The notes under the pieces are model-generated. The model had not been told where the DNA came from and made no database searches. It was given only the letters and a program-made list of their open reading frames with translations. Positions 1 through 8,563 of a stretch of DNA of 64,000 nt are shown piece by piece. Positions within the stretch are counted from its first letter, which is position 1. Every line of letters starts with the position of its first letter. A program made the translations under genes and the position numbers. The stretch is from Alphaproteobacteria bacterium (GTDB lineage: Bacteria; Pseudomonadota; Alphaproteobacteria; Caulobacterales; Parvularculaceae). The DNA lies in the NCBI GenBank assembly GCA_030433215.1, contig JAUIMC010000005.1:1-64000 (forward strand), given 5' to 3'.

Positions 1-224
1 TTGAGAGATCTCGTGCCGGTGACCTCTTGTCTGCGGCATATCATCTTGTCTTCATCAGACTTGGCGACCTGCTGCTTTTCCTCAGGCGCCGTGGTCTCAG
101 CGTCTGGAGCTGTCGTTTCAACGGCCTCCGTCTCAGCGACGGCGCTCGGCGCAGTCGCATCCGATGTCGCGCATCCCGCTGCGGCGAAGACTGAAACAAC
201 CGACATCACCCAAAATGCTTTCAT
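1..224 (-). CDS. Small lipoprotein with CRR-TGTR motif, 3' end cut by window edge
   Basis: The first 74 codons of a gene that runs off the left edge. It starts at an ATG preceded by an AGGGG ribosome-binding site. The protein opens with a short hydrophobic signal segment ending in a lipobox-like AAAGC (Cys18), so it is probably a lipoprotein. A long Ala/Thr/Glu/Pro-rich linker follows (about residues 20-55), then KMICRRQEVTGTR. The CRR-x-x-x-TGTR stretch resembles a short motif found in many small secreted proteins of Caulobacter-like bacteria and sphingomonads, but I know no function for it. The opposite-strand reading frame here is a shadow. The motif assignment is from memory of the family; the lipoprotein call is from the sequence. 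Confidence 0.6.
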   Translation of the reverse strand, partial: MKAFWVMSVVSVFAAAGCATSDATAPSAVAETEAVETTAPDAETTAPEEKQQVAKSDEDKMICRRQEVTGTRSL

Positions 225-310
225 TGCATGCCCCTATTGATGTTGTTTCTTGAATGCTATCCACAAACGAAAGGCCCAACAAGCGCTTTGGCCAGTCCCT
301 CTATTGAGGC

Positions 311-784
311 TCATTCCGCCGTCATGATTTCGGTGATTTCGGCCAGCAGCTCGCCGCCGCACATCACCATCACGCCGCTATAGTTTTTCGCAATGGCCGG
401 ACCGTCGTAACGCACAGTCTCGGTCGTGATGACTTGCGCCACCATGCCGTCCGGCGGCGTCGCCGTCAGGTGAAGGCGCTGGGTCGGAATGGCGCTGCGG
501 TCGGCCATGCCCGCCTCCCAGGAAAACACATAGCCCGGGGTCGGCATGTCGACGGCCCCTTCGACAATCAATGTCGCCTCTGCGCCGGGGCCCGGCATGG
601 CGTTCACCCAAGCCGTCCAGTCGCGTGATGCGATGACCGGACAATCGCCTTTGTCAGGCATGGCGGCCTCCTCTTCAGACGGCGCCGCGGCCTCTGATCC
701 CTCATCAGGGGATGACGCCGGCTGCGCGCAGCCCGAAAGCGCGAACAAGAAAGACACCGCAACGAAGGAACACTTATATTTCAT
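311..784 (-). CDS. Putative lipoprotein of unknown function
   Basis: 157 residues. The N-terminus is a classic lipoprotein signal: Lys at 2 and 4, a hydrophobic core, then LSGC with the lipidated Cys at about residue 19. An acidic Ser/Glu/Ala linker (about 23-45) leads to a compact domain that begins at the GDCPVI segment and contains three more cysteines or Trp-rich patches (DWTAWVNAMPG). The start is supported by a GGAG element about 9 nt upstream. It lies between the small lipoprotein gene and the end of the Mla operon and has no clear operon partner. I do not recognise the domain. An envelope location is the only supported inference. Confidence 0.7.
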   Translation of the reverse strand: MKYKCSFVAVSFLFALSGCAQPASSPDEGSEAAAPSEEEAAMPDKGDCPVIASRDWTAWVNAMPGPGAEATLIVEGAVDMPTPGYVFSWEAGMADRSAIPTQRLHLTATPPDGMVAQVITTETVRYDGPAIAKNYSGVMVMCGGELLAEITEIMTAE

Positions 785-856
785 AATGTCTGCTCCTCGA
801 ATGACCGGATGCAGACTAGAACCGCCAGAGGGCGGTGTCCAACTGGAAGAAAAGAC

Positions 857-1498
857 CTAGCCGTTGACGGATGAGGCCGTTTCGCCTTTCAGCGCCTCGC
901 CCTCATCATAGACCCAGCCTACTAGCGCCGCGATGACCTCGTCGAAAGCGGCGTCGAACGCCCGGTAGGCGTCGTCGGGCTCCGTAGAGCTCGCCGCGAC
1001 GCGCGCGTCGAATTTGCGTGCTGCGTAGACAGTTCCCTTGCCGTCCGAGAGGCGCGCGTAAACGGAGACGTCCGCTGCCGGCTGGCCTCCGCCGACACTC
1101 ACCTCCATACGGCGAATGTCCGTTTGCAGAACAAGATCGGCGACAGGGATCGCGGTGCGGTCGCCGACGCCGATGATGCGTCCGGCGTCTTCAAAGGTCT
1201 GGACGATGGCTGTCTGGAAGAGGCGCGGCGCGCGGTCGGCCCATTCGGCGCCGCCGAGATATTCGATGCGGCCCGGCGCCGAGGCGACGGCGATGCGCAC
1301 GCTGTCATAGACGCGCGTGGCGCGCGGCTCGTCGACGACGAGAGAAAAGGAGAGCCGCGGCCCGGACAGGGCGTCGACTTCGGCCGGGGCGATATGAAAG
1401 CGCGGCTTTGGCGGCGCCGCTTCGGGCAGCACCGACACGCAGCCTGCGGCAAGAAACGCCAGCGCGGCGGCAAAGCTTTTGAGGACCATGTTCGTCAT
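857..1498 (-). CDS. ABC-type transport auxiliary lipoprotein of the Mla/MCE system
   Basis: 213 residues. The signal peptide ends in LAAGC (Cys20), so this is a predicted lipoprotein. The rest (PRFHIAP..., repeated Val/Arg-rich strands) fits the PqiC/YmbA-like auxiliary lipoprotein family that accompanies MCE transporters. It is the last gene of the mlaE-mlaF-mlaD operon and overlaps the mlaD stop by four bases (ATGA), which indicates translational coupling. In such systems this lipoprotein usually sits in the outer membrane and helps hand phospholipids to or from the MCE ring. The family assignment rests on context plus general sequence character; I am fairly sure of it. Confidence 0.8.
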   Translation of the reverse strand: MTNMVLKSFAAALAFLAAGCVSVLPEAAPPKPRFHIAPAEVDALSGPRLSFSLVVDEPRATRVYDSVRIAVASAPGRIEYLGGAEWADRAPRLFQTAIVQTFEDAGRIIGVGDRTAIPVADLVLQTDIRRMEVSVGGGQPAADVSVYARLSDGKGTVYAARKFDARVAASSTEPDDAYRAFDAAFDEVIAALVGWVYDEGEALKGETASSVNG

Positions 1499-2418
1499 TG
1501 CTCATTCCCCGAATATTCAGGCGCGCGTTCGCCGAAGAAATAAGCGTTCGGGTCGCGGTCGATTTCCCGCAACACGGCGTCAAGCGTGCGCATGAGGCGG
1601 CGCGCCTCGGCGAGCGCCGGCGCCACCTGACCCAGCCCCTGATCGGCGAACACCCGGATCGAGGCGCGGTTCTCGCTGGTGATGCCGCGCAGCTCTTCAA
1701 CGAGCGAGCGCGACTCCGACAGGAGCGCCTTGATGTCTTCGGCGGCCATCTGCGCGTCGTTTTCCATGAACTCTTCGAGGCTCGTCGCCGCCGAGTCGAG
1801 TTTCGACGTGACATTGGCGAGATCGGTGGTGACGGCGTTCAAATTGCTGATGATCTGGACGATTTCCTCGTCATTGTCGGCGAAAGCCGCGGTCACCGTC
1901 TCCACATTCTCGATAATGCCCGAGATATTGTTGATGTTGTCGTCAGAGAGCAGCCGGTTCGCCTGGGCAAGCACGTCGCCCGAGCCTTCGAGGAAGGCGC
2001 CGAAGCCCGACATGTCCGCCGAGATCTGCGGCACGCGCCGGTCGCTGACGTCCTTCAGCAGCGGCGCATCCTTGCTGCCGCCGACAAACTGGATGATGGC
2101 GAGGCCGGTAAAGCCCACAAATTCGAGTTCGGCTTTCGTGTCGGTCTTGACCGGCGTGTCCTTGTCGACTCGCACGCGCGCAATGACGATGGACGGGTTG
2201 TCCGGATCGATCGTCAGCGTTTCCACTTCGCCTTTCTGGATGCCGTTGAACCGCACGGCGGCGCCGACCGAAAGGCCCGAGACGCGTTCTGTAAAGATCA
2301 CGTCATATTCGTCGAACTCGCGCTGGGTCTGCGCCATCTGGATGATGATGAAGAACGCAAGCGCAATCGCGGTCAGAACGACCGATCCGATCACGACGTA
2401 ATGCGCGCGCGTTTCCAT
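1495..2418 (-). CDS. mlaD: MlaD-family (MCE domain) lipid transport protein
   Basis: 307 residues. One N-terminal transmembrane helix (about residues 8-27) is followed by a single MCE domain (about 37-115: YDVIFTERVSGLSVGAAVRF..., GFTGLAIIQF). A long helical region rich in Asp/Asn/Ala follows (about 130-290), as in longer alphaproteobacterial MlaD-like proteins. The family forms hexameric rings in the periplasm, anchored to the MlaE/MlaF ABC core, and carries phospholipids between the membranes. It sits 6 nt downstream of mlaF and overlaps the auxiliary lipoprotein gene. There is no soluble MlaC-type carrier gene in the operon, which suggests a direct or tunnel-like route or a carrier encoded elsewhere. 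Confidence 0.9.
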   Translation of the reverse strand: METRAHYVVIGSVVLTAIALAFFIIIQMAQTQREFDEYDVIFTERVSGLSVGAAVRFNGIQKGEVETLTIDPDNPSIVIARVRVDKDTPVKTDTKAELEFVGFTGLAIIQFVGGSKDAPLLKDVSDRRVPQISADMSGFGAFLEGSGDVLAQANRLLSDDNINNISGIIENVETVTAAFADNDEEIVQIISNLNAVTTDLANVTSKLDSAATSLEEFMENDAQMAAEDIKALLSESRSLVEELRGITSENRASIRVFADQGLGQVAPALAEARRLMRTLDAVLREIDRDPNAYFFGERAPEYSGNEQ

Positions 2419-2424
2419 TGTCTC

Positions 2425-3225
2425 TTAACTCATCCCCTCGCTCGCTTTATGGGCGAGCGCGGCCCTGCCCCGGGGCCCTGAAAAATATTCCTGTATCCAC
2501 GGGTGGTCGGTCTTGCGGACTTCCTCGAGGGGTCCGCAGGCCATGACCCGTTTTTCGGCGAGCACCGCCACCCGGTCACAAGTCGCATGCAGCGTATCAA
2601 GATCATGGGTCACCATAAACACGGTTAACCCTAAGGATTCCTTGAGATTAACGATGAGCTCGTCGAATTTCGCCGCGCCGATGGGGTCGAGACCGGCGGT
2701 CGGCTCGTCGAGAAAAACGATTTCCGGATCGAGCGCGAGCGCCCGCGCCAGCCCTGCGCGCTTCTTCATACCGCCGGACAGCTCCGACGGGTATTTCGCG
2801 CCGGCCTCTTCCGGCAGGCCCGACATGGAGATCTTCAGCGCCGCAATGTCCCTAACCAATTCTTCAGGGAGGTTAAGGTGCTCTTTCAGCGGCGCCATGA
2901 CGTTCTGGGCGACGGTGAGCGATGAAAACAGAGCGCCGCCCTGAAACAGAACGCCCCAGCGCTCTTCGATGGCCTCGCGGTCCTTGTCGCTCGCCTGATA
3001 ATAATCTTCGCCGAAGATGCGCACTGCGCCCGCGCTTGGCCGCTTGAGACCGATGATGGCGCGCATCAACACCGACTTGCCGGTGCCCGATCCGCCGACC
3101 ACGCCGAGAATTTCGCCGCGCTCGACATTGAGGTCGAGATCTTCATGCACCACGAAATCGCCGAACTGGGTTTTCAGCCCTTCGACTTCGATGACATGCT
3201 TTCCGTCTCCGCCTGCATCCGTCAA
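2425..3225 (-). CDS. mlaF: MlaF-like ABC transporter ATPase
   Basis: 266 residues, the usual length for MlaF. Walker A is GGSGTGKS (residues 44-51), the Q-loop glutamine is about residue 95, the signature is LSGGMKKR (from 149) and Walker B is VFLDEP (170-175). The LSGGM-KKR form of the signature is typical of the MCE-associated ATPases. It energises phospholipid movement by the MlaE permease at the inner membrane. Its start codon overlaps the mlaE stop (ATGA), and it is followed after 6 nt by mlaD. All catalytic elements are intact. Confidence 0.94.
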   Translation of the reverse strand: MTDAGGDGKHVIEVEGLKTQFGDFVVHEDLDLNVERGEILGVVGGSGTGKSVLMRAIIGLKRPSAGAVRIFGEDYYQASDKDREAIEERWGVLFQGGALFSSLTVAQNVMAPLKEHLNLPEELVRDIAALKISMSGLPEEAGAKYPSELSGGMKKRAGLARALALDPEIVFLDEPTAGLDPIGAAKFDELIVNLKESLGLTVFMVTHDLDTLHATCDRVAVLAEKRVMACGPLEEVRKTDHPWIQEYFSGPRGRAALAHKASEGMS

Positions 3226-4358
3226 AAGTCGATCTCCAGATAAAACATGGCGAAGAACGCATCGATCAGAATGACGAGAAACAGCGCCTGAACGACGGAA
3301 AGCGTCGTGCGCTGACCGAGCGACTCGGCGCTGCCCTCGACTTCCATGCCCTGGAAACAGCCGATGATCGCAATCACGAAGGCGAAAAACGGCGCCTTGA
3401 TAAGCCCCGCCCAGAAATGATTGATGACGATGGTCTCCTGAAAGCGCGACACGAACAACGCCGGCGAAATATCCATCGCCATCGCCGCAACGAGGCCGCC
3501 GCCGATGACGCCGAGCACCGAGGCGACAAGCGCCAGGATCGGCAGCATGATGACAAGCGCAATGACGCGCGGCAGGACGAGCACTTCCATGGGATCGAGC
3601 CCGAGAACGCGCATGGCGTCGATCTCCTCACGGATTTTCATGGAGCCGATCTGCGCCGTGAACGCGCTGCCAGACCGGCCCGCAATTAGAATGGCGCTCA
3701 GGAGCACGCCGAATTCGCGCAAGACGGAAATCCCCACAAGCTCGACGGTGAAGATGTCGGCGTTGAACATTCTGAGAATCTTGGCGCCCATGAAGGCGAC
3801 CACCGCGCCGATGAGGAACGACATGAGCCCGACAATGGGCATCGCGTTCAGGCCCGCCTCTTCCATGTGATAGACGGTGGAGGTCCAGCGCATCTTTTTC
3901 GGATTGAACAGCACCCGCCACGCCGTCGACAAGGTGAGGCCGATAAAGCTCATCACCTCAAGCGAGGCGAAATAGGCGTCGGCGACGCCGCGCCCGAGGC
4001 GGTCGATCAGCACCACGACGATATTGCCGTGGAGCGGCTCCACATGGCAGGGGTCGAGATGGCTTTCGACCTGTTTGAGGAGCGCGGCCTGGGCTTCGCT
4101 CGCATTGAGGAATTCTGACGTCGAGGTGCGGCTTGTGCAGCTATGCATCGTGCGCTGGAGCATCATCGCGCCGACCGTATCCAGCCGCTCCACGGCGGCC
4201 ATGTCGATCACGAGATCCCGGCCCACCGAATCATCGGCGAAATCGCGCAAGGGATCGTCGAGACCGCCGAGGAACCGCGCGCGCCAGTCGCCCCGGGGCG
4301 CCAGTTTCAGCACCCCCTGCCTCACATCGATGTCGAAACTCGCCGCCGAATCCGTCAT
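3222..4358 (-). CDS. mlaE: MlaE-family permease with N-terminal STAS domain
   Basis: 378 residues from the ATG at 4358, chosen because AAGGAAG lies just upstream; an in-frame start at 4412 is open but has no such signal. Residues about 1-110 form a STAS-like domain (DLVIDMAAVERLDTVGA). Residues about 120-378 are the MlaE/DUF140 permease with five to six membrane segments. The STAS-permease fusion takes the place of a separate MlaB protein and is common in alphaproteobacteria. It is the first gene of the lipid-transport operon. A perfect TTAA-N7-TTAA box overlaps the ribosome-binding region (see findings). Confidence 0.92.
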   Translation of the reverse strand: MTDSAASFDIDVRQGVLKLAPRGDWRARFLGGLDDPLRDFADDSVGRDLVIDMAAVERLDTVGAMMLQRTMHSCTSRTSTSEFLNASEAQAALLKQVESHLDPCHVEPLHGNIVVVLIDRLGRGVADAYFASLEVMSFIGLTLSTAWRVLFNPKKMRWTSTVYHMEEAGLNAMPIVGLMSFLIGAVVAFMGAKILRMFNADIFTVELVGISVLREFGVLLSAILIAGRSGSAFTAQIGSMKIREEIDAMRVLGLDPMEVLVLPRVIALVIMLPILALVASVLGVIGGGLVAAMAMDISPALFVSRFQETIVINHFWAGLIKAPFFAFVIAIIGCFQGMEVEGSAESLGQRTTLSVVQALFLVILIDAFFAMFYLEIDF

Positions 4359-4360
4359 GG

Positions 4361-4375
4361 TTAATGCTTCCTTAA
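4361..4375. promoter_or_regulatory. CtrA-like box in front of mlaE
   Basis: TTAA, seven bases, TTAA, followed by C: an exact match to the CtrA consensus spacing. It starts 3 nt upstream of the mlaE ATG, overlapping the probable ribosome-binding site, which is an odd place for a promoter element. It may be a chance match or may act as a repressor site. Confidence 0.35.
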
Positions 4376-4529
4376 CAGAGCCCGGCGCGCGGCCCGGCCC
4401 TTGCAACGTCATGGTTTAAAACAGGATAATAAATTCATCCTGAAGAAGGGCTTGCAAGTCGGACCGGCATTAGGCTCATGGGATCTTGATGCTGTCGCCC
4501 GGCGCCCGCGCCGGTAAGAGGGGTCGTTC

Positions 4530-6800
4530 TTGGCCAAGCGTATGTTTTCCAAGCCTTTTCAGTGGCTGACCGGGCTCCCGCTGCTGGTCGTGACCGGCAT
4601 GCTGGCGGTGATGGCGATCGGCACGCTGACCGGCGCGCAGTCGCCCGAGGCCCATTGGCGCGAGCGGCTTTTCGACTATTTTCAACGGCTTGACCCGGCA
4701 GAGGGCGCCTCTGTGGATAACTTCCACCTGGTGCTCATCGACCGCGAAAGCGTCGAGGCGGTCGGCCCCTGGCCCTGGCCGCGCACGGTGATCGCCGACC
4801 TGGTCGAGGCGGCGGGGGACGCTGGCGCCGCCGGCGTCATCCTCACCGAAGCGGTCGACGCGCCCGACCCCCTCTCGCCGGAGACCATCGGCGAATTCTG
4901 GCTTTCAGGCGCAAGGGACGAAACTCTCGCCCGCCAGCTCGCCCTCCTTCCCCGCACCGACGAAAGGCTCGCCGAGGCCTTCACCGCCACCGCCGGCGCG
5001 GTTGGGGTCTCCGCCTCCGCGCCGTTCAATCCCTACCGGACGGCCTCCTTCGAACGCACCGACATGCAAGGGGTGCGCTGGCTCGATGTCAGCCAGGACA
5101 ACGCCGACTACATGGCGCTGCCGGCGACGCGCTATTTCTACGGCCTCAATCCCTCGCTCGCCAATGCGGCCCAGCCCGCAATCTCGGCGCTCGCGCCGGA
5201 CAGCGACGGCGTCTTGAGGCGCTCGCCGCTCTTGTGGTCGCTGGAAGGCAAACCGGCGCCCTCCATCGCGCTCGAAGCCGCACGCCTCGCCGCCGGAGGC
5301 GACGCGGTGACCATCCGCGCCGGCGACGCCGCGAACGCGCAAGGGCGCACCCTCGAAAGCCTCCGGGTCAACGGCCATGCCCTGCCCGTTTCGGCAAGCT
5401 CGGCCATGCGGCTTTACCTGCCGAAAAACATCGCCGTCCCGTCGACTTCCGCCTCGCGTCTTCTTGGCGGCCTCAACGGCGCGCCGGTGATCGCCGGCTC
5501 CAACGCCCAGCTTGAAGACACGGTCGTTCTCATTGGTCTCGATACCGAACTCGGGCCCTCGGTGCGCACGGCGCGCGGCGATCTCGCCCCCGCCGCCGTG
5601 CATGCGCTCGCCGCGGCGCAGATCGTTTCCGGAGAAGCGCCGGTGCGTCCCGGCTGGGCCGGCTATATGGAAGCGCTCGCCGTGATGCTGCTCGGCGCGG
5701 CGGCGATCATGATCGCCCGGCGGCTCGATTTCTGGCGCGCGGTCGGGTTCGCGGCCATCGTTTCGCTCATTCTCGTCATCGGCGCTTACGGCGTCTTCGC
5801 CTTCGGCGACGTCATGCTGAACCCGATCCCGCCGGCCTTCGCACTGTTCCTCGGCGCGCTTTCCATCGCCGGCGGCAAGTCGATCGGCGGCGTGTTGCGC
5901 GACGATAACTTGCGCGGCTCGTTCCATGACACGCTGCCGGAAGCGGCGATGAAAAGACTGCGCGAGGATTCCGGCGCCGACATTCTTCAGGGCGTGCGCC
6001 GGGAGATCACGGTCCTTGCCTGCGAATTGCGTTTCGCCGACGAAGACTTGCGCACCATGGAGAACCTGCCCGACGACATCACCAAGCTGCTCGCCGCCGC
6101 TTCGCTCGATCTGCGCCAGACCATCATCGAGGCCGGCGGCGCAGCGGACCAGGCAGACGGCGGGCGCCTGTTCGCGTATTTCAACGCGCCGCTCGAGACC
6201 GCCGATCACGTTCAGGCCGGCTGCGCGGCGGCGCTGCGTCTCATCGAAAGCATGGACAAGGTCAACGCCGATCTCGACGCGTCGAGCCGCACGCGCGGCC
6301 TCCAAATCCATCTCGCCATCGGCGTCGCCACGGGAACCTGTTTCGTCGGCCCCATGGGCCATGGCCGCAACAACCGCTATTCCGCCGTGGGCCCCGCCGT
6401 CGACCGCGCGGCTTTCCTCAGAAGCCAGTCGGAATTTTACGGCCCCGCGATGATCTGCGACGAGCAGGTCTACAAGGAAACGCACCACCATTTCGCGTTT
6501 CTCGAACTGGACAAGCTGCGCCTTCGTGACGAGAAACGCCCGGTCTCCCTCTATGCGCTGATCGGCAATCCGTTCATCAAGTCGTCAAAGGCGTTCCGCG
6601 CCCTCGACGACGCCCACCGCGAATTCCTGAAAGCCTATCGCGCCGGGGAAATGACCAAAGCGAAAGAGCTGCTCGAAAAATCAAAAAGCTCTCCGGGCGC
6701 CAAGATCGCGCTCTTCGACATCTATGAAGAGCGCGTTCAGAAATATTCCGAAGAAGGCGTCCCCAAAGGCTGGGACGGCGCGCATACAGCGAGCGTATAA
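4530..6800 (+). CDS. CHASE2-domain protein with degenerate class III cyclase domain
   Basis: 756 residues from a TTG start; AAGAGGGG lies 8 nt upstream, which favours TTG over the ATG four codons later. Order: one membrane helix (about 12-34), a periplasmic CHASE2 sensor domain (about 45-365), two or three membrane helices (about 378-447), then a cytoplasmic class III nucleotide-cyclase fold (about 490-675) and a helical tail. The cyclase catalytic residues look lost by alignment to the family. The first metal Asp is Glu499 (ACELRF), the second is Gly545, the transition-state Asn is Asp625 and the catalytic Arg is Phe629 (GPAVDRAAFL). The fold is kept but cAMP synthesis is unlikely; it may bind a nucleotide or act as a regulatory partner. 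It is monocistronic and convergent with the next gene. Confidence 0.88.
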   Translation: MAKRMFSKPFQWLTGLPLLVVTGMLAVMAIGTLTGAQSPEAHWRERLFDYFQRLDPAEGASVDNFHLVLIDRESVEAVGPWPWPRTVIADLVEAAGDAGAAGVILTEAVDAPDPLSPETIGEFWLSGARDETLARQLALLPRTDERLAEAFTATAGAVGVSASAPFNPYRTASFERTDMQGVRWLDVSQDNADYMALPATRYFYGLNPSLANAAQPAISALAPDSDGVLRRSPLLWSLEGKPAPSIALEAARLAAGGDAVTIRAGDAANAQGRTLESLRVNGHALPVSASSAMRLYLPKNIAVPSTSASRLLGGLNGAPVIAGSNAQLEDTVVLIGLDTELGPSVRTARGDLAPAAVHALAAAQIVSGEAPVRPGWAGYMEALAVMLLGAAAIMIARRLDFWRAVGFAAIVSLILVIGAYGVFAFGDVMLNPIPPAFALFLGALSIAGGKSIGGVLRDDNLRGSFHDTLPEAAMKRLREDSGADILQGVRREITVLACELRFADEDLRTMENLPDDITKLLAAASLDLRQTIIEAGGAADQADGGRLFAYFNAPLETADHVQAGCAAALRLIESMDKVNADLDASSRTRGLQIHLAIGVATGTCFVGPMGHGRNNRYSAVGPAVDRAAFLRSQSEFYGPAMICDEQVYKETHHHFAFLELDKLRLRDEKRPVSLYALIGNPFIKSSKAFRALDDAHREFLKAYRAGEMTKAKELLEKSKSSPGAKIALFDIYEERVQKYSEEGVPKGWDGAHTASV

Positions 6801-6803
6801 AGA

Positions 6804-7322
6804 CTAAGGTGTCTGGCGCTCATAGCGGAAATCCGCGCGGTTCGTTCCGCCCTCTTCGCCGATCGACACAGCCGCGTGCAGCACATCATCGCCTTCAAGC
6901 GCGAAAGTCAGCCCGTCGAAATAGACGGCATTCTCGCCGAGCGCGACCAGCGGGAACGCAGCGTAATCGCCCTTGTCTTCCCAGCCGGTGAGATCGGGAT
7001 TGAAATGCTTGATCTTCAGAACAAGCGAGCCTTCCTCTTCGACGAAGAGATAAAACTCGTAAAACATCAGGGCGCCCTCCGCCGTGGTCTGGCGGAACAT
7101 GCCCATCATCTGGCCGTCCGCGGGCGCTGAAATCACTTCTTCCGAATGCCCGCCGAGCCCCTCGCCCTTCCAGTGCCCAATCATCCAGGAAAGATCGCTA
7201 ACCGACGCTTGCGGCGAGGCCCCGCCCTCGACGAGCGACTTGATTTCAACCTTCGCCTCTTCGGCGCCGGCTCCCGCGGTCAGCATGAAAGCCGCGGCGA
7301 TCATTACAAATAAAACGCGCAT
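6804..7322 (-). CDS. Secreted DUF6265-like protein
   Basis: 172 residues from the ATG at 7322, chosen because GGGGAGA precedes it and because the protein then opens with a normal signal peptide (MRVLFVMIAAAFMLTAGAGA). The in-frame upstream extension is Arg-rich and unlikely. The mature part contains LSWMIGHWKGEGLGG and HFNPDLTGWEDKG, the hallmarks of DUF6265, a beta-rich lipocalin-like family of unknown role often found in periplasmic proteins. It ends 4 nt from the end of the CHASE2 gene on the other strand. Its function is unknown. Confidence 0.75.
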   Translation of the reverse strand: MRVLFVMIAAAFMLTAGAGAEEAKVEIKSLVEGGASPQASVSDLSWMIGHWKGEGLGGHSEEVISAPADGQMMGMFRQTTAEGALMFYEFYLFVEEEGSLVLKIKHFNPDLTGWEDKGDYAAFPLVALGENAVYFDGLTFALEGDDVLHAAVSIGEEGGTNRADFRYERQTP

Positions 7323-7366
7323 GGGTCTCTCCCCTTCCCGCCGCCCAGCGGCGCATGCCGCGCATC

Positions 7367-8545
7367 TTACTCGAAAAGCCGGCCGCCGTCCCACACGCGC
7401 CTCAGGGTCAGGGCCGCGATGAAGGCGCACGCGCCCATGCCCGCCATCATGAGATAGGCGGGCCCCGGCCCAAAGCCGTTCCAGATGAACCCGCCGGCGA
7501 CGGTCGCAAGTCCCGTGACGGCGCCGACGCCGGTCGTCGACATCAAGGTCATGCCGGTATTGACGAGGCGCAGGGGCGCGGCGCGGTCGAGAAACTCGAT
7601 GGCGCCGAGATAGGCGCAGGCGAATGTCCCCGCATGGAGCGTCTGCACCACAAAGAGCAGCGGCAAGGGCGGCTCCAGCGCGACCACCGTCCAGCGCAGG
7701 GCCGCCGCCGCGCCGCCGAGCGCCAGCAGCTTCGCCGGGCCCAGCCGCCGCGCAAGACCGCGCGCGCGCGTCAGCAGAAAGATTTCCGCGATGACGCCGG
7801 TCGCCCAGAGGCAGCCGATGACGAGGGTCGAATAACCGAGCTGTTCCCAGCGCAAGAAAGAAAAGGCGTAATAGACCGCGTGTCCCCCCTGGGTGAGACC
7901 GGCGGAGAAAAGCACGATAAGAAAAACAGGGCTTGCGAGCAGTTTCGGCGCCTCGCGCCAGGAAACCGGCTTGGCGCCGCCGCGCCCGCCCGCGCCCGCC
8001 GGTAAGAAAAAGGTCATCAGGAAGGCGAAACTCGCCGCCGCCGCCATGGCCGGCGCCGCCGCCGCAACGCCCGTCGCGGTCAGGACCGCGCCGCCGATGA
8101 TGTTCGTCGACAGAAAGAAGAAGGAGCCCGCCGCGCGCGTCTGGCCGTAATGGAGCCAGCCATTGCGGTCAGCGCGAAGAACCGCCGTGTCGGTCAGGGG
8201 CACCAGAAGTCCGAAGGTCCAGATCATCAGCGCCGCCGACGCCCCGATCAGAATTTTCGTCGGCGCGATCAACAGCCCGCTCGCCCCGAGCGCGAAAAGA
8301 AACGTGACGACGCGCAGCGCCCGGCGTTCGTCGGTCTGGTGATCGGCCCAGAAGGCGACCAGCGGCCCGAACATCAATCGCGCGATCAGCGCCGCGCCGG
8401 TGATGAGGCCGATTTCCGAGGCGTTGAATCCGTTGAGCGCCAGCCAGCCCGCGAAGAACGGCAATTGCAGGCCGAGCAGGATGAACTGTCCGCCATAATA
8501 GAAAGCGTAAAGCGGTCCGGCGACTTTTTTAAGATTATTGCTCAA
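7367..8545 (-). CDS. MFS transporter, PPP (phenylpropionate permease-like) family
   Basis: 392 residues with about 12 hydrophobic segments and no soluble domain. The N-terminus (YAFYYGGQFILLGLQLPFF followed by W) and the pattern of helices match the PPP subgroup of MFS_1_like carriers, related to E. coli HcaT. The only start in the open frame downstream of a TGA is a TTG at 8545, so initiation is non-standard. It lies 18 nt downstream of queC on the same strand and may be cotranscribed with it. The substrate cannot be read from the sequence; PPP members have been linked to aromatic acids and sugars. Confidence 0.8.
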   Translation of the reverse strand: MSNNLKKVAGPLYAFYYGGQFILLGLQLPFFAGWLALNGFNASEIGLITGAALIARLMFGPLVAFWADHQTDERRALRVVTFLFALGASGLLIAPTKILIGASAALMIWTFGLLVPLTDTAVLRADRNGWLHYGQTRAAGSFFFLSTNIIGGAVLTATGVAAAAPAMAAAASFAFLMTFFLPAGAGGRGGAKPVSWREAPKLLASPVFLIVLFSAGLTQGGHAVYYAFSFLRWEQLGYSTLVIGCLWATGVIAEIFLLTRARGLARRLGPAKLLALGGAAAALRWTVVALEPPLPLLFVVQTLHAGTFACAYLGAIEFLDRAAPLRLVNTGMTLMSTTGVGAVTGLATVAGGFIWNGFGPGPAYLMMAGMGACAFIAALTLRRVWDGGRLFE

Positions 8546-8563
8546 GGCATTGATCGCTCAGAT

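Noticed and set aside
1498..2481. Long plus-strand ORF of 327 codons opposite mlaD
   Set aside because: High-GC antisense shadow; the minus strand has a clear MCE protein with operon overlaps, and this frame has Arg/Asp/His-rich sequence without domains.
4905..6491. 528-codon minus ORF opposite the CHASE2 gene
   Set aside because: Shadow of a supported gene; biased Arg/Gly/His composition and no motifs.
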